Positions 1 through 8,369 of a DNA stretch of 64,000 nt are shown one piece after another (position 1 is the first letter of the stretch; each line of letters begins with the position of its first letter). The position numbers were made by a program, and so were the translations under genes. A model generated the notes under the pieces. It was not told the DNA's origin. It saw nothing but the letters and a program-made list of their open reading frames with translations, and did no database searches. Origin of the DNA: CAZEPJ01 sp964514105 (GTDB lineage: Bacteria; Desulfobacterota; Desulfocorpusculales; Desulfocorpusculum); NCBI GenBank assembly GCA_964514105.1, contig CAZEPJ010000011.1, positions 1-64,000 on the forward strand. Direction: 5' to 3'.

Positions 1-97
1 GCAGCGCACGGTCCGGAACCCCAAAATGGGCCGGCGGCGCACACGCCCCCAACAGAAACAGCCCGACGAACAACAGTGGAATCATCCTCACTTTCAT
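1..97 (-). CDS. Lipoprotein, N-terminal part only (runs off window)
   Basis: An ATG at 97-95 follows a good AAGGAGG ribosome binding site at about 107-113. The visible 32 residues begin MKVRMIPLLFVGLFLLGAC, a classic type II signal with an LGAC lipobox, so the mature protein should be lipid-anchored at the cysteine. It then continues APPAHFGVPDRAL and leaves the window. The function cannot be told from this fragment. It is divergent from the Cys-repeat gene at 434. Confidence 0.7.
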   Translation of the reverse strand, partial: MKVRMIPLLFVGLFLLGACAPPAHFGVPDRAL

Positions 98-433
98 GCT
101 GCAAACCCTCCTTTCCCGATGGCGTCATGAGCCCCCCAGGATGGGGCTCCTGGTTTTGGTTGCTTATATATACCCCGAGACAATCGCCTTGTATAGCGGA
201 AAAATGAGGGCGTTGAAAAAAAACTCGGCCGCACAGGGAGGGGGGCCGTCCGGGGGCATGCCCCTGCGGGGCGAAATGGCCTGCTTTCCCAATCCCCATG
301 AGGAGATACAGCCCGCCGCCGGGTGACGGCAGCGGTTTTCTTGGCCAGGCCGGGCCCGGTTGGGATACAATGGGTGGGCCACCGGAGCATCCCCCGCTGC
401 GGCGGGTCAATCAGGGGGAGGGGAGATCCCATC
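98..433. other. Divergent intergenic region, no gene seen
   Basis: This 336-bp spacer lies between two divergently read genes. It holds two mutually exclusive hairpins in the leader of the minus-strand lipoprotein: GAGCCCC at 129-135 with GGGGCTC at 143-149, or CCAGGA at 136-141 with TCCTGG at 148-153. It also holds an A/T-rich TATATATA patch near 166-173 and an A8 run near 218-225. Short open frames here look like noise. Promoters are expected for both sides, but I could not pick one with confidence. Confidence 0.5.
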
Positions 434-898
434 ATGAGGCTGTGGTCGAGGGCCAGGGGAAATTGGTGCGCGGCGATGCTGGCCGCCGGGTATCTGTGTC
501 TCGTCCAGGGGGCGGCCGCCCAGGAGCAGAACCCCTGTGCGGAGGATCGAAAGCGGCTGTGCGCCGGCGTGGAGCCGGGCGCGGGGCGGATGATCAAGTG
601 CCTGCGCGAAAAGGAAAAGGAACTCTCTGCGGCCTGCCGGGACGCGCTCGCCCGGAAGAAGGTGGACAAGGCCGCGCTTCCCCCGGCCTGCAAGGCAGAC
701 CTGGACAAGCAATGCCCCGACGCGGGCTCCAGCCCGGACAAGGGGCTGATCTGCCTCAAGGAGAAGCGAAAGGCCCTCTCCCCCGAGTGCAGGAAGGCGA
801 TCAAGGTCCTGGGGGAGAAGGGAGAGCCGCAGAAGAAGGGCACCGACGCCGACGGAAAGAAGAAGAGCCCCCCTCGCGAGAAGAAGAGCGGTCCGTGA
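434..898 (+). CDS. Secreted cysteine-rich repeat protein
   Basis: 154 residues. An N-terminal signal peptide (about residues 1-29, ending GAAAQ) is followed by two copies of an exactly spaced module C-x7-C-x12-C-x11-C, the second starting about 50 residues after the first. The pattern resembles the cysteine-rich GLG1-type repeat found in some bacterial exported proteins, in which the cysteines form disulfides. The C-terminal 30 residues are Lys/Glu-rich and probably disordered. ATG 434 is chosen over an upstream in-frame ATG at 323 because it starts the signal peptide and follows a GGGGAGGGGAG ribosome binding site. The role is unknown; a periplasmic, possibly metal-binding or redox-stable scaffold is a guess. 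Confidence 0.7.
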   Translation: MRLWSRARGNWCAAMLAAGYLCLVQGAAAQEQNPCAEDRKRLCAGVEPGAGRMIKCLREKEKELSAACRDALARKKVDKAALPPACKADLDKQCPDAGSSPDKGLICLKEKRKALSPECRKAIKVLGEKGEPQKKGTDADGKKKSPPREKKSGP

Positions 899-906
899 CC
901 GAAGCC

Positions 907-959
907 CCGTTGCGGGCCTTGGACCGGCCGCCCCCGAGGGCTACGCCGGACCGCAACGG
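907..959. terminator. Hairpin at convergent gene ends
   Basis: A perfect 9-bp inverted repeat, CCGTTGCGG (907-915) and CCGCAACGG (951-959), encloses a second stem CCGGC/GCCGG (about 924-928 and 945-949). It spans the gap between the Cys-repeat gene (stop 898) and pgi (stop 941). There is no U-tract, so it may act as a bidirectional or Rho-assisted 3' end rather than a classic intrinsic terminator. Confidence 0.4.
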
Positions 960-2611
960 TCCCCCCGGAGCCGCTTGAAGGCGTTGATCAACCCGTTGGT
1001 CGAGGCATCGTGGGATGCCACCTCCTGGGGGCCGCTCAGCTCGGGCAGGATGCGGCCCGCCAACTGCTTTCCCAGCTCCACCCCCCACTGGTCGAAGCTG
1101 AAGATGTTCCACAGGATCCCTTGCACGAAGATCTTGTGTTCGTACAGGGCGATGAGGCTCCCCAGGGTCCGGGGGGTGAGGCGGCGGAACAGGATGGAGT
1201 TGGTCGGCCGGTTGCCGGGGCAGACCCGGTACGGCGCCACCCTCCGGGTCTCCTCCTCGGTCGCCCCGGAGCGCCGCATCTCGGCCATGACCTCCTCCAG
1301 GGTCTTTCCCCGCATGAGGGCCTCGGTCTGGGCGAAGTAGTTGGCCAGCAGGATGGCGTGGTGGTCCCCCAGGGGGTTGTGGCTCACCGCGGGGGCCAGG
1401 AAATCGCAGGGGATGAGGCGCGTCCCCTGGTGGATGAGCTGATAGAAGGCGTGCTGGCCGTTGGTCCCGGGCTCCCCCCAGATGACCGGGCCCGTGGCCC
1501 AAGACACCGCCCGCCCGTCCCTGCCCACCGACTTGCCGTTGCTCTCCATGTTGCCCTGCTGGAAGTACGCGGGGAACCGGTGCAGGTACTGGTCGTAGGG
1601 GAGGATGGCCTCGGTCTCCGCCCCGAAGAAGTCCGTGTACCAGACGCCGATGAGGGCCAGGATCACCGGGATGTTCCTGGACAGGGGTGCCTCCCGGAAG
1701 TGCCGATCCATGGCGTGGGCGCCGTCGAGAAGGTTTTCGAACTCGCGGAACCCGACGGTGCACGCGATGGAGAGCCCGATGGCCGACCAGAGGGAGTACC
1801 GGCCGCCCACCCAGTCCCAGAACCGGAACATATTGCGGGGGTCGATGCCGAAGCGCCTGACCTCCGCCTCGTTGGTGGAGATGGCCGCGAAGTGACGGCT
1901 CACCAAGGCCTCGTCCCGGGCCGCGGCCAGGAACCAACGGCGCGCCGTGAGGGCGTTGGTCATGGTCTCCTGGGTCGTGAACGTCTTGGAAGCGATGAGA
2001 AAGAGGGTGGTGGCCGGGGACAGGGGCTTGAGGGTCTCGGCCACGTGGGTCCCGTCCACGTTGGAGACGAAGTGCGCCCGCAGGTGCGGTCGGCGGTAGG
2101 GGGCCAGCGCCTCGGTCACCATGAGGGGCCCCAGGTCCGAACCGCCGATGCCGATATTGACGATGTCCGTGATGGGCGCCCCCGTGTACCCCCGCCATCG
2201 CCCGGAGATGACCGCGTCGGAGAACTCGGCCATCTGCCCCAGCACCGCGTTCACCTCGGGCATGACGTCCTGCCCGTCCACCCGGATGGGGGCGTTGGAC
2301 CGGTTCCTTAGGGCCACGTGGAGCACGGCCCGCCCCTCGGTCTCGTTGATCTTGGCGCCGGTGAACATCTCCTCGATGGCCTGGGGAACGCCGCACTCCC
2401 GGGCCAGGTCCAAGAGCAGCTCCATGGTCTGCTCCTCCAGGATGTTCTTGGAGAAGTCCACCAGGATGTCCTCGAAGGAGAGGGAGAACCGGGAGAACCG
2501 CTCGGGGTCCGCCTCGAACATCTGCCGCATGTGGCGCCCCCGCATGACACGGAAGTGCCTCTGCAGCTCGGCCCACGCCACGGTGGTCGTGGGGTTCACT
2601 CGGGGCAGCAT
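941..2611 (-). CDS. pgi: Glucose-6-phosphate isomerase
   Basis: 556 residues, the usual length for the long bacterial/eukaryotic-type enzyme. It interconverts glucose-6-phosphate and fructose-6-phosphate in the cytoplasm. Both family signatures are present: DWVGGRYSLWSAIGL in the middle and FSFDQWGVELGKQLAG near the C-terminus. IGIGGSDLGP forms the sugar-phosphate loop. ATG 2611 follows AAGGAGG and lies 12 bp after the malQ stop, so it is the last gene of a malQ-pgi unit. Together they would feed glucose released from maltodextrins or glycogen into glycolysis or gluconeogenesis. Catalytic Glu, His and Lys regions look intact. Confidence 0.97.
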   Translation of the reverse strand: MLPRVNPTTTVAWAELQRHFRVMRGRHMRQMFEADPERFSRFSLSFEDILVDFSKNILEEQTMELLLDLARECGVPQAIEEMFTGAKINETEGRAVLHVALRNRSNAPIRVDGQDVMPEVNAVLGQMAEFSDAVISGRWRGYTGAPITDIVNIGIGGSDLGPLMVTEALAPYRRPHLRAHFVSNVDGTHVAETLKPLSPATTLFLIASKTFTTQETMTNALTARRWFLAAARDEALVSRHFAAISTNEAEVRRFGIDPRNMFRFWDWVGGRYSLWSAIGLSIACTVGFREFENLLDGAHAMDRHFREAPLSRNIPVILALIGVWYTDFFGAETEAILPYDQYLHRFPAYFQQGNMESNGKSVGRDGRAVSWATGPVIWGEPGTNGQHAFYQLIHQGTRLIPCDFLAPAVSHNPLGDHHAILLANYFAQTEALMRGKTLEEVMAEMRRSGATEEETRRVAPYRVCPGNRPTNSILFRRLTPRTLGSLIALYEHKIFVQGILWNIFSFDQWGVELGKQLAGRILPELSGPQEVASHDASTNGLINAFKRLRGDRCGPA

Positions 2612-2623
2612 GATCTCGCCTCC

Positions 2624-4168
2624 TTACTCGCTCGTCCCGCCGGTCGCCTCCCAGTGGGGGCGGCGGTCCTGCACCCTCCCGTAGGTCTCGGTCATCTGCC
2701 TCAGCCGCCGGGCCAGGTCCGGGGACGCCTCCCCCGGGGCCAGCCGCCACTGCCAGTTCCCCCGGGCCACGGACGGCCGGTTCATGCGGGCCTCTTCGCC
2801 CAGACCAAGAAGGTCCTGCATGGGGACGATGACGGTCCGGCCCACGGAGGCCATGGCCAGGCGGATCATGGCCCAGGGGACGGCATGGGAGGGAAGCTCC
2901 GCCCCCAGGTAGCGGAAGAGCCGCCGCTTGTCGTCCGCCGTGGCCTCGCCGTCGAACCACCCCCGCACCGTGGTGTTGTCGTGGGTGCCCGTGTACACCA
3001 CACAGTTGCGCTCGTAGGTGTGGGGCAGGTAGGGGTGCATGGGGTGGTCCTCGCCGAATGCGAACAGGAGAACCTTCATGCCGGGCAGGCCGAATCGCCG
3101 CTTCATCTCCCGGACGTCCGGGGTGATCACCCCCAGATCCTCCGCCACCACGGGCAGCGGTCGGAACCGCCCCTGGAGCGCATTGAGAAACGCCTCGGCC
3201 GGGGCCTCCACCCAGCGGCCGCCCGCGGCCGTAAGGGCGTCCGCGGGGACCTCCCAATAAGCCACGAGCCCCCGGAAATGATCGATGCGCACCACATCGA
3301 AAAGATCGAGCTGGTGGGCCATCCGCCGCAGCCACCAGTCGAAGCCGTCGGCCTCCAGGGCGTCCCAGCGGTAGACGGGATTGCCCCACAGCTGGCCGGT
3401 GCGGCTGAAGTAATCGGGCGGCACCCCGGCCACGGCCGTGGGTCGCAACTCGGCATCCAGCTTGAAGATGTCGGGATGGGCCCAGACGTCGGCGCTGTCG
3501 TAGCTCACGTAGATGGGCAGGTCACCCATGAGCCGGACCCCCCTGCGGATGCAGTGGACCTTGAGCGCCGCCCACTGGGAGAAGAACAGGAACTGGATGA
3601 ACTTCTCCCGCTGCGTGTCCTCGGCCAGCTCCTGGGAGGCGGCCTCCATGGCCCCGGCTTCCCGATGGCGCAGCGGCCGGGGCCATCGGCTCCAGGCTGC
3701 ACCGCCCGAGCGCCGTTTGAGGGCCGTGAACAGGGCGTAGTCGTCGAGCCACCCCCGCTGGGCGCTGCAGAATGCCTCGAAGGCCTCGTCCCCCTGGGCC
3801 CTGTGGCGGAAGGCCTCCCAGGCCCGGGCCAGGACGGCCTCCTTGAGGGGGATGGCCCTGCCGTAGTCGCACCGGTCCCGGGGGAACTCCCCGGAGGGGA
3901 TCCCTTCCGCCCGGGACAGGAGCCCCACGGACGCCAGATCCGCCGGGCTGATGAACAGGCTGTTGCACGCGAAGGCCGAGCTGCTGCTGTACGGCGAGTT
4001 GCCCAAAGCGGGATCCGTCGGGTTAAGCGGGAGGACCTGCCAGTACGTCTGGCCCGCCTCTGCCAGGAAGTCGGCGAACGCCCGGGCCTCGGGACCCAGA
4101 TCTCCCACGCCCCACGGCGAGGGCAGGGAGCTGATGTGCAGCAGGACGCCGGCTCCTCGTCGATCCAT
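2624..4168 (-). CDS. malQ: 4-alpha-glucanotransferase (amylomaltase)
   Basis: 514 residues, GH77 family. It transfers alpha-1,4-glucan segments between maltodextrins, releasing glucose. The family core is clear: the nucleophile motif VRIDHFRGLVAYWEVP, the acid/base motif VAEDLGVITPDV, and the third carboxylate in TGTHDNTTVRGW. The N-terminus RGAGVLLHISSLPSPWGVGD is also typical. It lies just upstream of pgi, which supports a role in glucan breakdown. No glycogen phosphorylase or synthase is seen in this window. Confidence 0.96.
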   Translation of the reverse strand: MDRRGAGVLLHISSLPSPWGVGDLGPEARAFADFLAEAGQTYWQVLPLNPTDPALGNSPYSSSSAFACNSLFISPADLASVGLLSRAEGIPSGEFPRDRCDYGRAIPLKEAVLARAWEAFRHRAQGDEAFEAFCSAQRGWLDDYALFTALKRRSGGAAWSRWPRPLRHREAGAMEAASQELAEDTQREKFIQFLFFSQWAALKVHCIRRGVRLMGDLPIYVSYDSADVWAHPDIFKLDAELRPTAVAGVPPDYFSRTGQLWGNPVYRWDALEADGFDWWLRRMAHQLDLFDVVRIDHFRGLVAYWEVPADALTAAGGRWVEAPAEAFLNALQGRFRPLPVVAEDLGVITPDVREMKRRFGLPGMKVLLFAFGEDHPMHPYLPHTYERNCVVYTGTHDNTTVRGWFDGEATADDKRRLFRYLGAELPSHAVPWAMIRLAMASVGRTVIVPMQDLLGLGEEARMNRPSVARGNWQWRLAPGEASPDLARRLRQMTETYGRVQDRRPHWEATGGTSE

Positions 4169-4180
4169 GCCCGCCTCCGC

Positions 4181-4558
4181 CTAGGACCGCACGGCCACGA
4201 ACGACAGCTCGATCCTCGCCCCCAGTGCCAACCCGGAAACGGCCACGGTCTCCCGCGCCGGGGGGTTCGTGGGGAAGAAGGCGGCATAGGTCTCATTGAA
4301 GGCCTGGTAGTCGTCCATGCTGCGCAGATAGACCGTCACCTTGACCACGTCCTCCAATCCCATGTCCGCCTTGCGCAGGATCCGGCGGAGGTTCTCGATG
4401 GCCCGGCGGGTCTCGGCCTCGATGCCCCCCGGCACCACCTCGCCCCGCTCGCGGTCGTAGCCGATGGCCCCCGACAGATAGAAGGTATCCCCCGCCAGCA
4501 CCCCCTCGCAAAAGGGAAGTCCCCTGGGACCGGTCCCGATGTATCGCTTCTCCGGCAT
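4181..4558 (-). CDS. RidA/YjgF/YER057c/UK114 family protein
   Basis: 125 residues from ATG 4558, which follows GAGGGGGTG. A longer reading back to 4636 adds an unconserved tail. RidA-fold proteins are trimeric cytoplasmic enzymes, many of which hydrolyse reactive enamine/imine intermediates of PLP enzymes. The pattern PFCEGVLAGDTFYLSG then VKVTVYLRSMDDY is typical. The C-terminal arginine region (PPARETVAVSGLALGARIEL) fits the family, but has PPARETV where canonical RidA has PxRxxV. It sits between a TRAP permease gene and malQ on the same strand, an odd placement that gives no firm substrate. Confidence 0.88.
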   Translation of the reverse strand: MPEKRYIGTGPRGLPFCEGVLAGDTFYLSGAIGYDRERGEVVPGGIEAETRRAIENLRRILRKADMGLEDVVKVTVYLRSMDDYQAFNETYAAFFPTNPPARETVAVSGLALGARIELSFVAVRS

Positions 4559-4648
4559 CTTCGCACCCCCTCGTGACCCCTGAAGCGTCATCCCCCCCGG
4601 GGGCCCTGCCGTCGCCGCCCAACAGCCGGGGCCCACGGCAAGGGGACC

Positions 4649-6589
4649 TCAGGGCCTCTTGAGTTTCTGCCAAAGCGCCACCGCGGCGAACAACCCCACC
4701 CCGACGACGTCGTACAGGGCGACCGGGTAGATGAGGATCACCCCGGCGGTCAGGAGCATCAGGCGCTCGGGCAGGCTGGTCCTCCGGAACAGCCAGTTTT
4801 CCACGACGGCCGCCAGTGCGGCGAGGCCCAGCAAGGCGCTCACCGCGGTCCAGATCACGCCCGCAGGGGACCCCTTGAGGAGGATCCCCACCCCGTCCGG
4901 ATGCAGGGTGAACATGAAGGGCACGATGAAGGCCGGCATGGTGTACTTCCACGCATGCAGTGTGGTTCGATACGGGTTGCCGTGGGTGAGGGCCGCCGCG
5001 GCGAAACAGGACAGGGCCGTGGGCGGCGAGACCTCCGACAAGATGGCGTAGTAGAAGATGAACATGTGGGCGGCGTAGTCGGGCACACCCAGCTGGATGA
5101 GCGCCGGGGCAGCGATGACGGCCGAGATGATGTACGAAGCGGTGACGGGGACGGCCAGGCCGATGACCCAGACGATGAGGGCCGTGTACAGCGCCGTCAG
5201 CAGGACGCTGCCCCCCGCGTACGAGATGATGATTGCGCTGAACTTGAGGCCCAGGCCCGTGAGGGTCACCACGCCCACGATGATGCCCGCTGCGGCGCAG
5301 GTGGCCGCCACGTTGAGAACCCCGATGGAGCCGCCCCGGAGGGCCTTGACCAGCTTGGCGGGGTACAGGGCGGTGTCCTTGCGCAGGAAGCTGGCGGCCA
5401 GTGCGAACACCGTGGCCCAGAAGACCGCCATGATGGGGGTGTAGCCCATCACCATGATGGCCACGATGGCGATCAGGGAGATGAAGTGAAAGCCGTAGCG
5501 GGCGGTGAGCTGCCAGAGGTTCTGGCTGCGGTCGAAGGGGATCTCCCTCACCCCGAATTTCCTGGCGTCCAGCTCCACCATGAGGAGGATGGACCAGTAG
5601 TACAGGCACGTGGGGATGCTGGCCATGAGGATGACGTCCAGGTACGTGATCTTGAGGAACTCGGCGATGAGGAAGGCCGCGGCCCCCAGCACCGGGGGCG
5701 ACAGGATGGCGCCGATCCCTCCTGCGGAGAGCAGCCCCCCTGCGGCGTCCCGGCTGTAGCCCGCCTTGGCCAGCATGGGGTAGGCCACGGAGCCCAGGGT
5801 GACGGTGGTGGCCACGCCGCTGCCCGAGGGGCCTCCCAGAAGGAAGGAGGCCAGGGTGACCGTGCGGCCCGCTCCCGTGGGCTTTCCCCCCATGGCGGCG
5901 AAGGAGAAATCGATGAAAAACTTGCCGGCCCCGGAGGCCTCCAGAAAGGCCCCGTAGATGGTGAACAGGATGATGAAGGTGGAGGAGACGTCGATGGGCA
6001 CCCCGAAGATCCCCTCCAGGGTCATGTACATGTGTCCCACGATGCGATCGAGGTCGTACCCCCGATGGGTCCACGGATTGGGCAGCCAGGGGCCCGCGAC
6101 GGCGTACGCCAGGAAGGCCAGGACAACGGCGGGGATGATCCAGCCGGTGGTGCGGCGGGTGGCCTCCAGGATCAGGACGACGAGGATGACGCCGAATACC
6201 TTGTCCCAGATGTTGGGGACCACGGAGCGGTAGATGAAATCGTCGAAGTCCGCCAGCATGTACGCGATGACGGCGATCCCCAGGAGGCTCAGGAGATAGT
6301 CGTACCAGAGGATGCGGCTGCCCCGCCGCCTGGAGGACGGAAAGACCAGAAAGCTGAGAAAAAGGACGAACCCGACGTGGATCCCCCGCAGCACCTGGGT
6401 CATGATGATCCCGGGCGCGGCGTAGAGGTGCACCAGGGACATGATCACGGCCACGGCCGTGACAAAGGTCTCGGTCTTCCCCGACAGGCGGCGGGCGGGC
6501 CCCTCCTCTTCCTCGATGAAGCGCTCCGCCTCCCGGAGGGCCTCCTCGCTGACGGCGAGATCCTGCCCCTGTGGCCGCTCCCCGCTCAC
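4649..6589 (-). CDS. TRAP transporter fused permease, TAXI type (DctQ-DctM fusion)
   Basis: About 646 residues. A polar N-terminus of about 45 residues is followed by a 4-helix small-subunit-like part, then the 12-helix DctM-like part with GPSGSGVATTVTLGSVAYPM and the SPPVLGAAAFLIAEFLKI re-entrant motifs. This is the single-chain permease of TAXI TRAP systems, a Na+- or H+-driven importer of carboxylates. I take GTG 6589 as the start because GGAGGG precedes it. ATG 6667 would overlap the DUF1850 gene by 26 bp and has no ribosome binding site. Its binding protein is encoded at 7141-8100. The substrate is unknown. Confidence 0.92.
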   Translation of the reverse strand: MSGERPQGQDLAVSEEALREAERFIEEEEGPARRLSGKTETFVTAVAVIMSLVHLYAAPGIIMTQVLRGIHVGFVLFLSFLVFPSSRRRGSRILWYDYLLSLLGIAVIAYMLADFDDFIYRSVVPNIWDKVFGVILVVLILEATRRTTGWIIPAVVLAFLAYAVAGPWLPNPWTHRGYDLDRIVGHMYMTLEGIFGVPIDVSSTFIILFTIYGAFLEASGAGKFFIDFSFAAMGGKPTGAGRTVTLASFLLGGPSGSGVATTVTLGSVAYPMLAKAGYSRDAAGGLLSAGGIGAILSPPVLGAAAFLIAEFLKITYLDVILMASIPTCLYYWSILLMVELDARKFGVREIPFDRSQNLWQLTARYGFHFISLIAIVAIMVMGYTPIMAVFWATVFALAASFLRKDTALYPAKLVKALRGGSIGVLNVAATCAAAGIIVGVVTLTGLGLKFSAIIISYAGGSVLLTALYTALIVWVIGLAVPVTASYIISAVIAAPALIQLGVPDYAAHMFIFYYAILSEVSPPTALSCFAAAALTHGNPYRTTLHAWKYTMPAFIVPFMFTLHPDGVGILLKGSPAGVIWTAVSALLGLAALAAVVENWLFRRTSLPERLMLLTAGVILIYPVALYDVVGVGLFAAVALWQKLKRP

Positions 6590-6641
6590 CGTCCCTCCGT
6601 TCCTCGCCTTGCCCACGGCCGCGGGCCGCCCCCTGTCCTCC

Positions 6642-7139
6642 TCAATGCCTTCCCCCCAACGCGTCATGAACGCGGCTGGCCAGCTCCAGGGCCAGGGCTC
6701 GCTCGATTACCCGCAGCCGCACCCGCTCCCCGTTTTCCCCCAGGTCGTGGAACGAGATGCGCCGCTGCCCGCAGACCAGGATCTGGGGCTGGAGCATGCC
6801 GATGAGGAAGCGGAGTTCACCGGCGGGCCGGCTCACGGGGTGGAACTCCAGCCCGTCGTCGAATCCGTAGTACTCCCGGACCCCCGGGTGGCCGGTCCTG
6901 ACCCCCGTGAGGGCGAGGGCCCCGCCTTCCACCCGGAATTCCTCGGCCACAGGGGCGTCGTAGATCGAGTTCACATGGATGATGGAGAAGGACGCCCCCG
7001 GGGCCACCGGGACCCGGATCGTCACGGGACGGTCCAGGTTCTGCAACTGGAGATGGGCCGTCTTGAGCAAGAAGCCGGCCCCTCCGGCCGCCAGGGCCGT
7101 CCCCAGGAGAGCCAGGAGGGGCATGGCGCGTCTCCCCAA
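6642..7139 (-). CDS. DUF1850 domain protein of TAXI-TRAP operon
   Basis: 165 residues with one N-terminal membrane anchor or signal (about residues 5-25), then a beta-rich region containing FSIIHVNSIYDAPVAEEF, the hallmark of DUF1850. The family is commonly encoded between the TAXI binding protein and its fused TRAP permease, exactly as here (2 bp after the binding protein stop). This suggests an accessory subunit on the periplasmic side. Its function is not established. Confidence 0.85.
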   Translation of the reverse strand: MGRRAMPLLALLGTALAAGGAGFLLKTAHLQLQNLDRPVTIRVPVAPGASFSIIHVNSIYDAPVAEEFRVEGGALALTGVRTGHPGVREYYGFDDGLEFHPVSRPAGELRFLIGMLQPQILVCGQRRISFHDLGENGERVRLRVIERALALELASRVHDALGGRH

Positions 7140-7140
7140 A

Positions 7141-8100
7141 TTACTTGAGCTTCATTCCTTTCTCGCCGAAGTACTTGATGGCGCCGGGATGGAAGGGGAT
7201 GGGAGAGCCGTCCTTCTGCGGCTCCAGGGCCAACGCCTCAGCCTCCCGGTGGACCGCCACCAGCTCCGGCTTGCGATCGAAGAAGGTCTTGAGGATGTCG
7301 TAGACCACGGTCTCCTTCATCTTCTCGTGGCAGACCAGGAGGTTCCAGACGACGGTGATGGGCACGTCGGCATCCTGGCCCGGATAGGTCTTGGCCGGGA
7401 TGGCCCCCTTGGCGTAGATGGCCCCGTATTTCTCGTTCATCTTGGCCAGGGCCTCGTCATGCCCGATGAGCTTGATCTTGAGGCCCGGGGTGGCGCCCAG
7501 GTCCGTCACCGAGGCCGTGGGGAGGCCTCCCACCCAGAAATAGGCGTCGATCTTGCCGTCCTTGAGGGCCCCGGCCGACTCGGATGCGCCCAGCTTGTCC
7601 CGCTTGAGGTCCTTGTCGGGATCGATGCCGAAGGCCTCCAGGACCCGCAGGGCCATGACCTCGGTGCCGCTCCCCGGAGAGCCGGTGGACACCCGCTTCC
7701 CTTTGAGGTCCGTGATCTTGGCGATCCCCTTGCCCTCCAGGGTGACGACGTGCATGTTGTTGGGGTAAAGCACGGCCACGGTGCGCAGGGGGAGCTTCTC
7801 CTTGAACTTGGCCTTGGCGTTGATGGCATCCCAGCCCGTGTCGGCCATGATGAGGGCCAGGTCGGCCTTGCCAGCGCCCACCAGAAGGCAGTTGTCCACG
7901 GACGCGCTGGTGACCTCGGCCGTGGCCTCTGCGTACGGGATGTGTTTGGAGATGACGTTGGCCATGCCCCCGCCCAGGGGATAGTACACGCCGCCCGTCC
8001 CCCCGGTGGCGATGGAGAGCTTCAGGCTCTTCTGGGCTTCAGCCGGAGAGCCGGCGAGGACCAGCAGACCGACCGCCAGGAACGCGACCGCCCGTTTCAT
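7141..8100 (-). CDS. TAXI family TRAP transporter solute-binding protein
   Basis: 319 residues. A cleavable signal peptide (MKRAVAFLAVGLLVLAG to SPAEAQ) is followed by the TAXI-family start LKLSIATGGTGGVYYPLGG. Two ATGs sit side by side at 8103 and 8100. The inner one is 7 bp from AAGGAGG and is preferred. The protein would capture a small carboxylate in the periplasm and hand it to the permease at 4649-6589. It is the first gene of a minus-strand operon driven by the promoter at 8139-8167. Confidence 0.93.
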   Translation of the reverse strand: MKRAVAFLAVGLLVLAGSPAEAQKSLKLSIATGGTGGVYYPLGGGMANVISKHIPYAEATAEVTSASVDNCLLVGAGKADLALIMADTGWDAINAKAKFKEKLPLRTVAVLYPNNMHVVTLEGKGIAKITDLKGKRVSTGSPGSGTEVMALRVLEAFGIDPDKDLKRDKLGASESAGALKDGKIDAYFWVGGLPTASVTDLGATPGLKIKLIGHDEALAKMNEKYGAIYAKGAIPAKTYPGQDADVPITVVWNLLVCHEKMKETVVYDILKTFFDRKPELVAVHREAEALALEPQKDGSPIPFHPGAIKYFGEKGMKLK

Positions 8101-8138
8101 CATGGCACCTCCTTGGAATCTTGTGATGGGGTTGCTTC

Positions 8139-8167
8139 TTTCTAGCGGACGGCCCACCGTTTGTCAA
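8139..8167 (-). promoter_or_regulatory. Sigma70-type promoter for TAXI operon
   Basis: Reading the minus strand, TTGACA (8167-8162) is separated by 17 bp from TAGAAA (8144-8139). Transcription would start near 8132, about 30 bp before the TAXI binding-protein start. The box sequences and spacing are identical to those of the paaK promoter at 53793-53821. Confidence 0.6.
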
Positions 8168-8284
8168 CGGGAAACCCCATGGGCAGTCGCCTCCGGGGGG
8201 TGGGCAGGGCCCGCCATCCCCTGGGGGCCCCGGATCAACCCATCCGCCCCGCCAGGCGTTGGACGTCCTTCCCGCATTTACCCC

Positions 8285-8314
8285 TTGACACGGCCCGGGG
8301 GCCTTGTGTATGGT
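8285..8314 (+). promoter_or_regulatory. Sigma70-type promoter for dctPQM operon
   Basis: A perfect TTGACA at 8285-8290, an 18-bp spacer and TATGGT at 8309-8314. The start would be near 8321, leaving about 50 bp of leader before ATG 8370. It is back-to-back with the TAXI promoter about 120 bp away, so one regulator could serve both transporters. Confidence 0.6.
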
Positions 8315-8369
8315 CCGCCTATTCTCACCAGGGCGATCTGCTCAACCCAATCGTTAAGGAGGTGGCGTC

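Noticed and set aside
213..250. CGGCC/GGCCG stem followed by T7 on the minus strand, terminator-like
   Set aside because: The stem is only 5 bp and no minus-strand gene lies upstream that it could terminate.
801..3389. Long 862-residue open frame antisense to pgi and malQ
   Set aside because: It overlaps two intact enzymes in another frame of G+C-rich DNA; its sequence is Gly/Pro/Arg-rich shadow composition with no domain.
2318..4576. 752-codon plus-strand frame over malQ and ridA
   Set aside because: Mirror frame of confirmed minus-strand genes, with no ribosome binding site and shadow-type composition.
31..5600. Possible mobile element ends or att sites around the SNF2 remnant and elsewhere
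   Set aside because: I looked for transposase frames, terminal inverted repeats and target duplications in the window and saw none.
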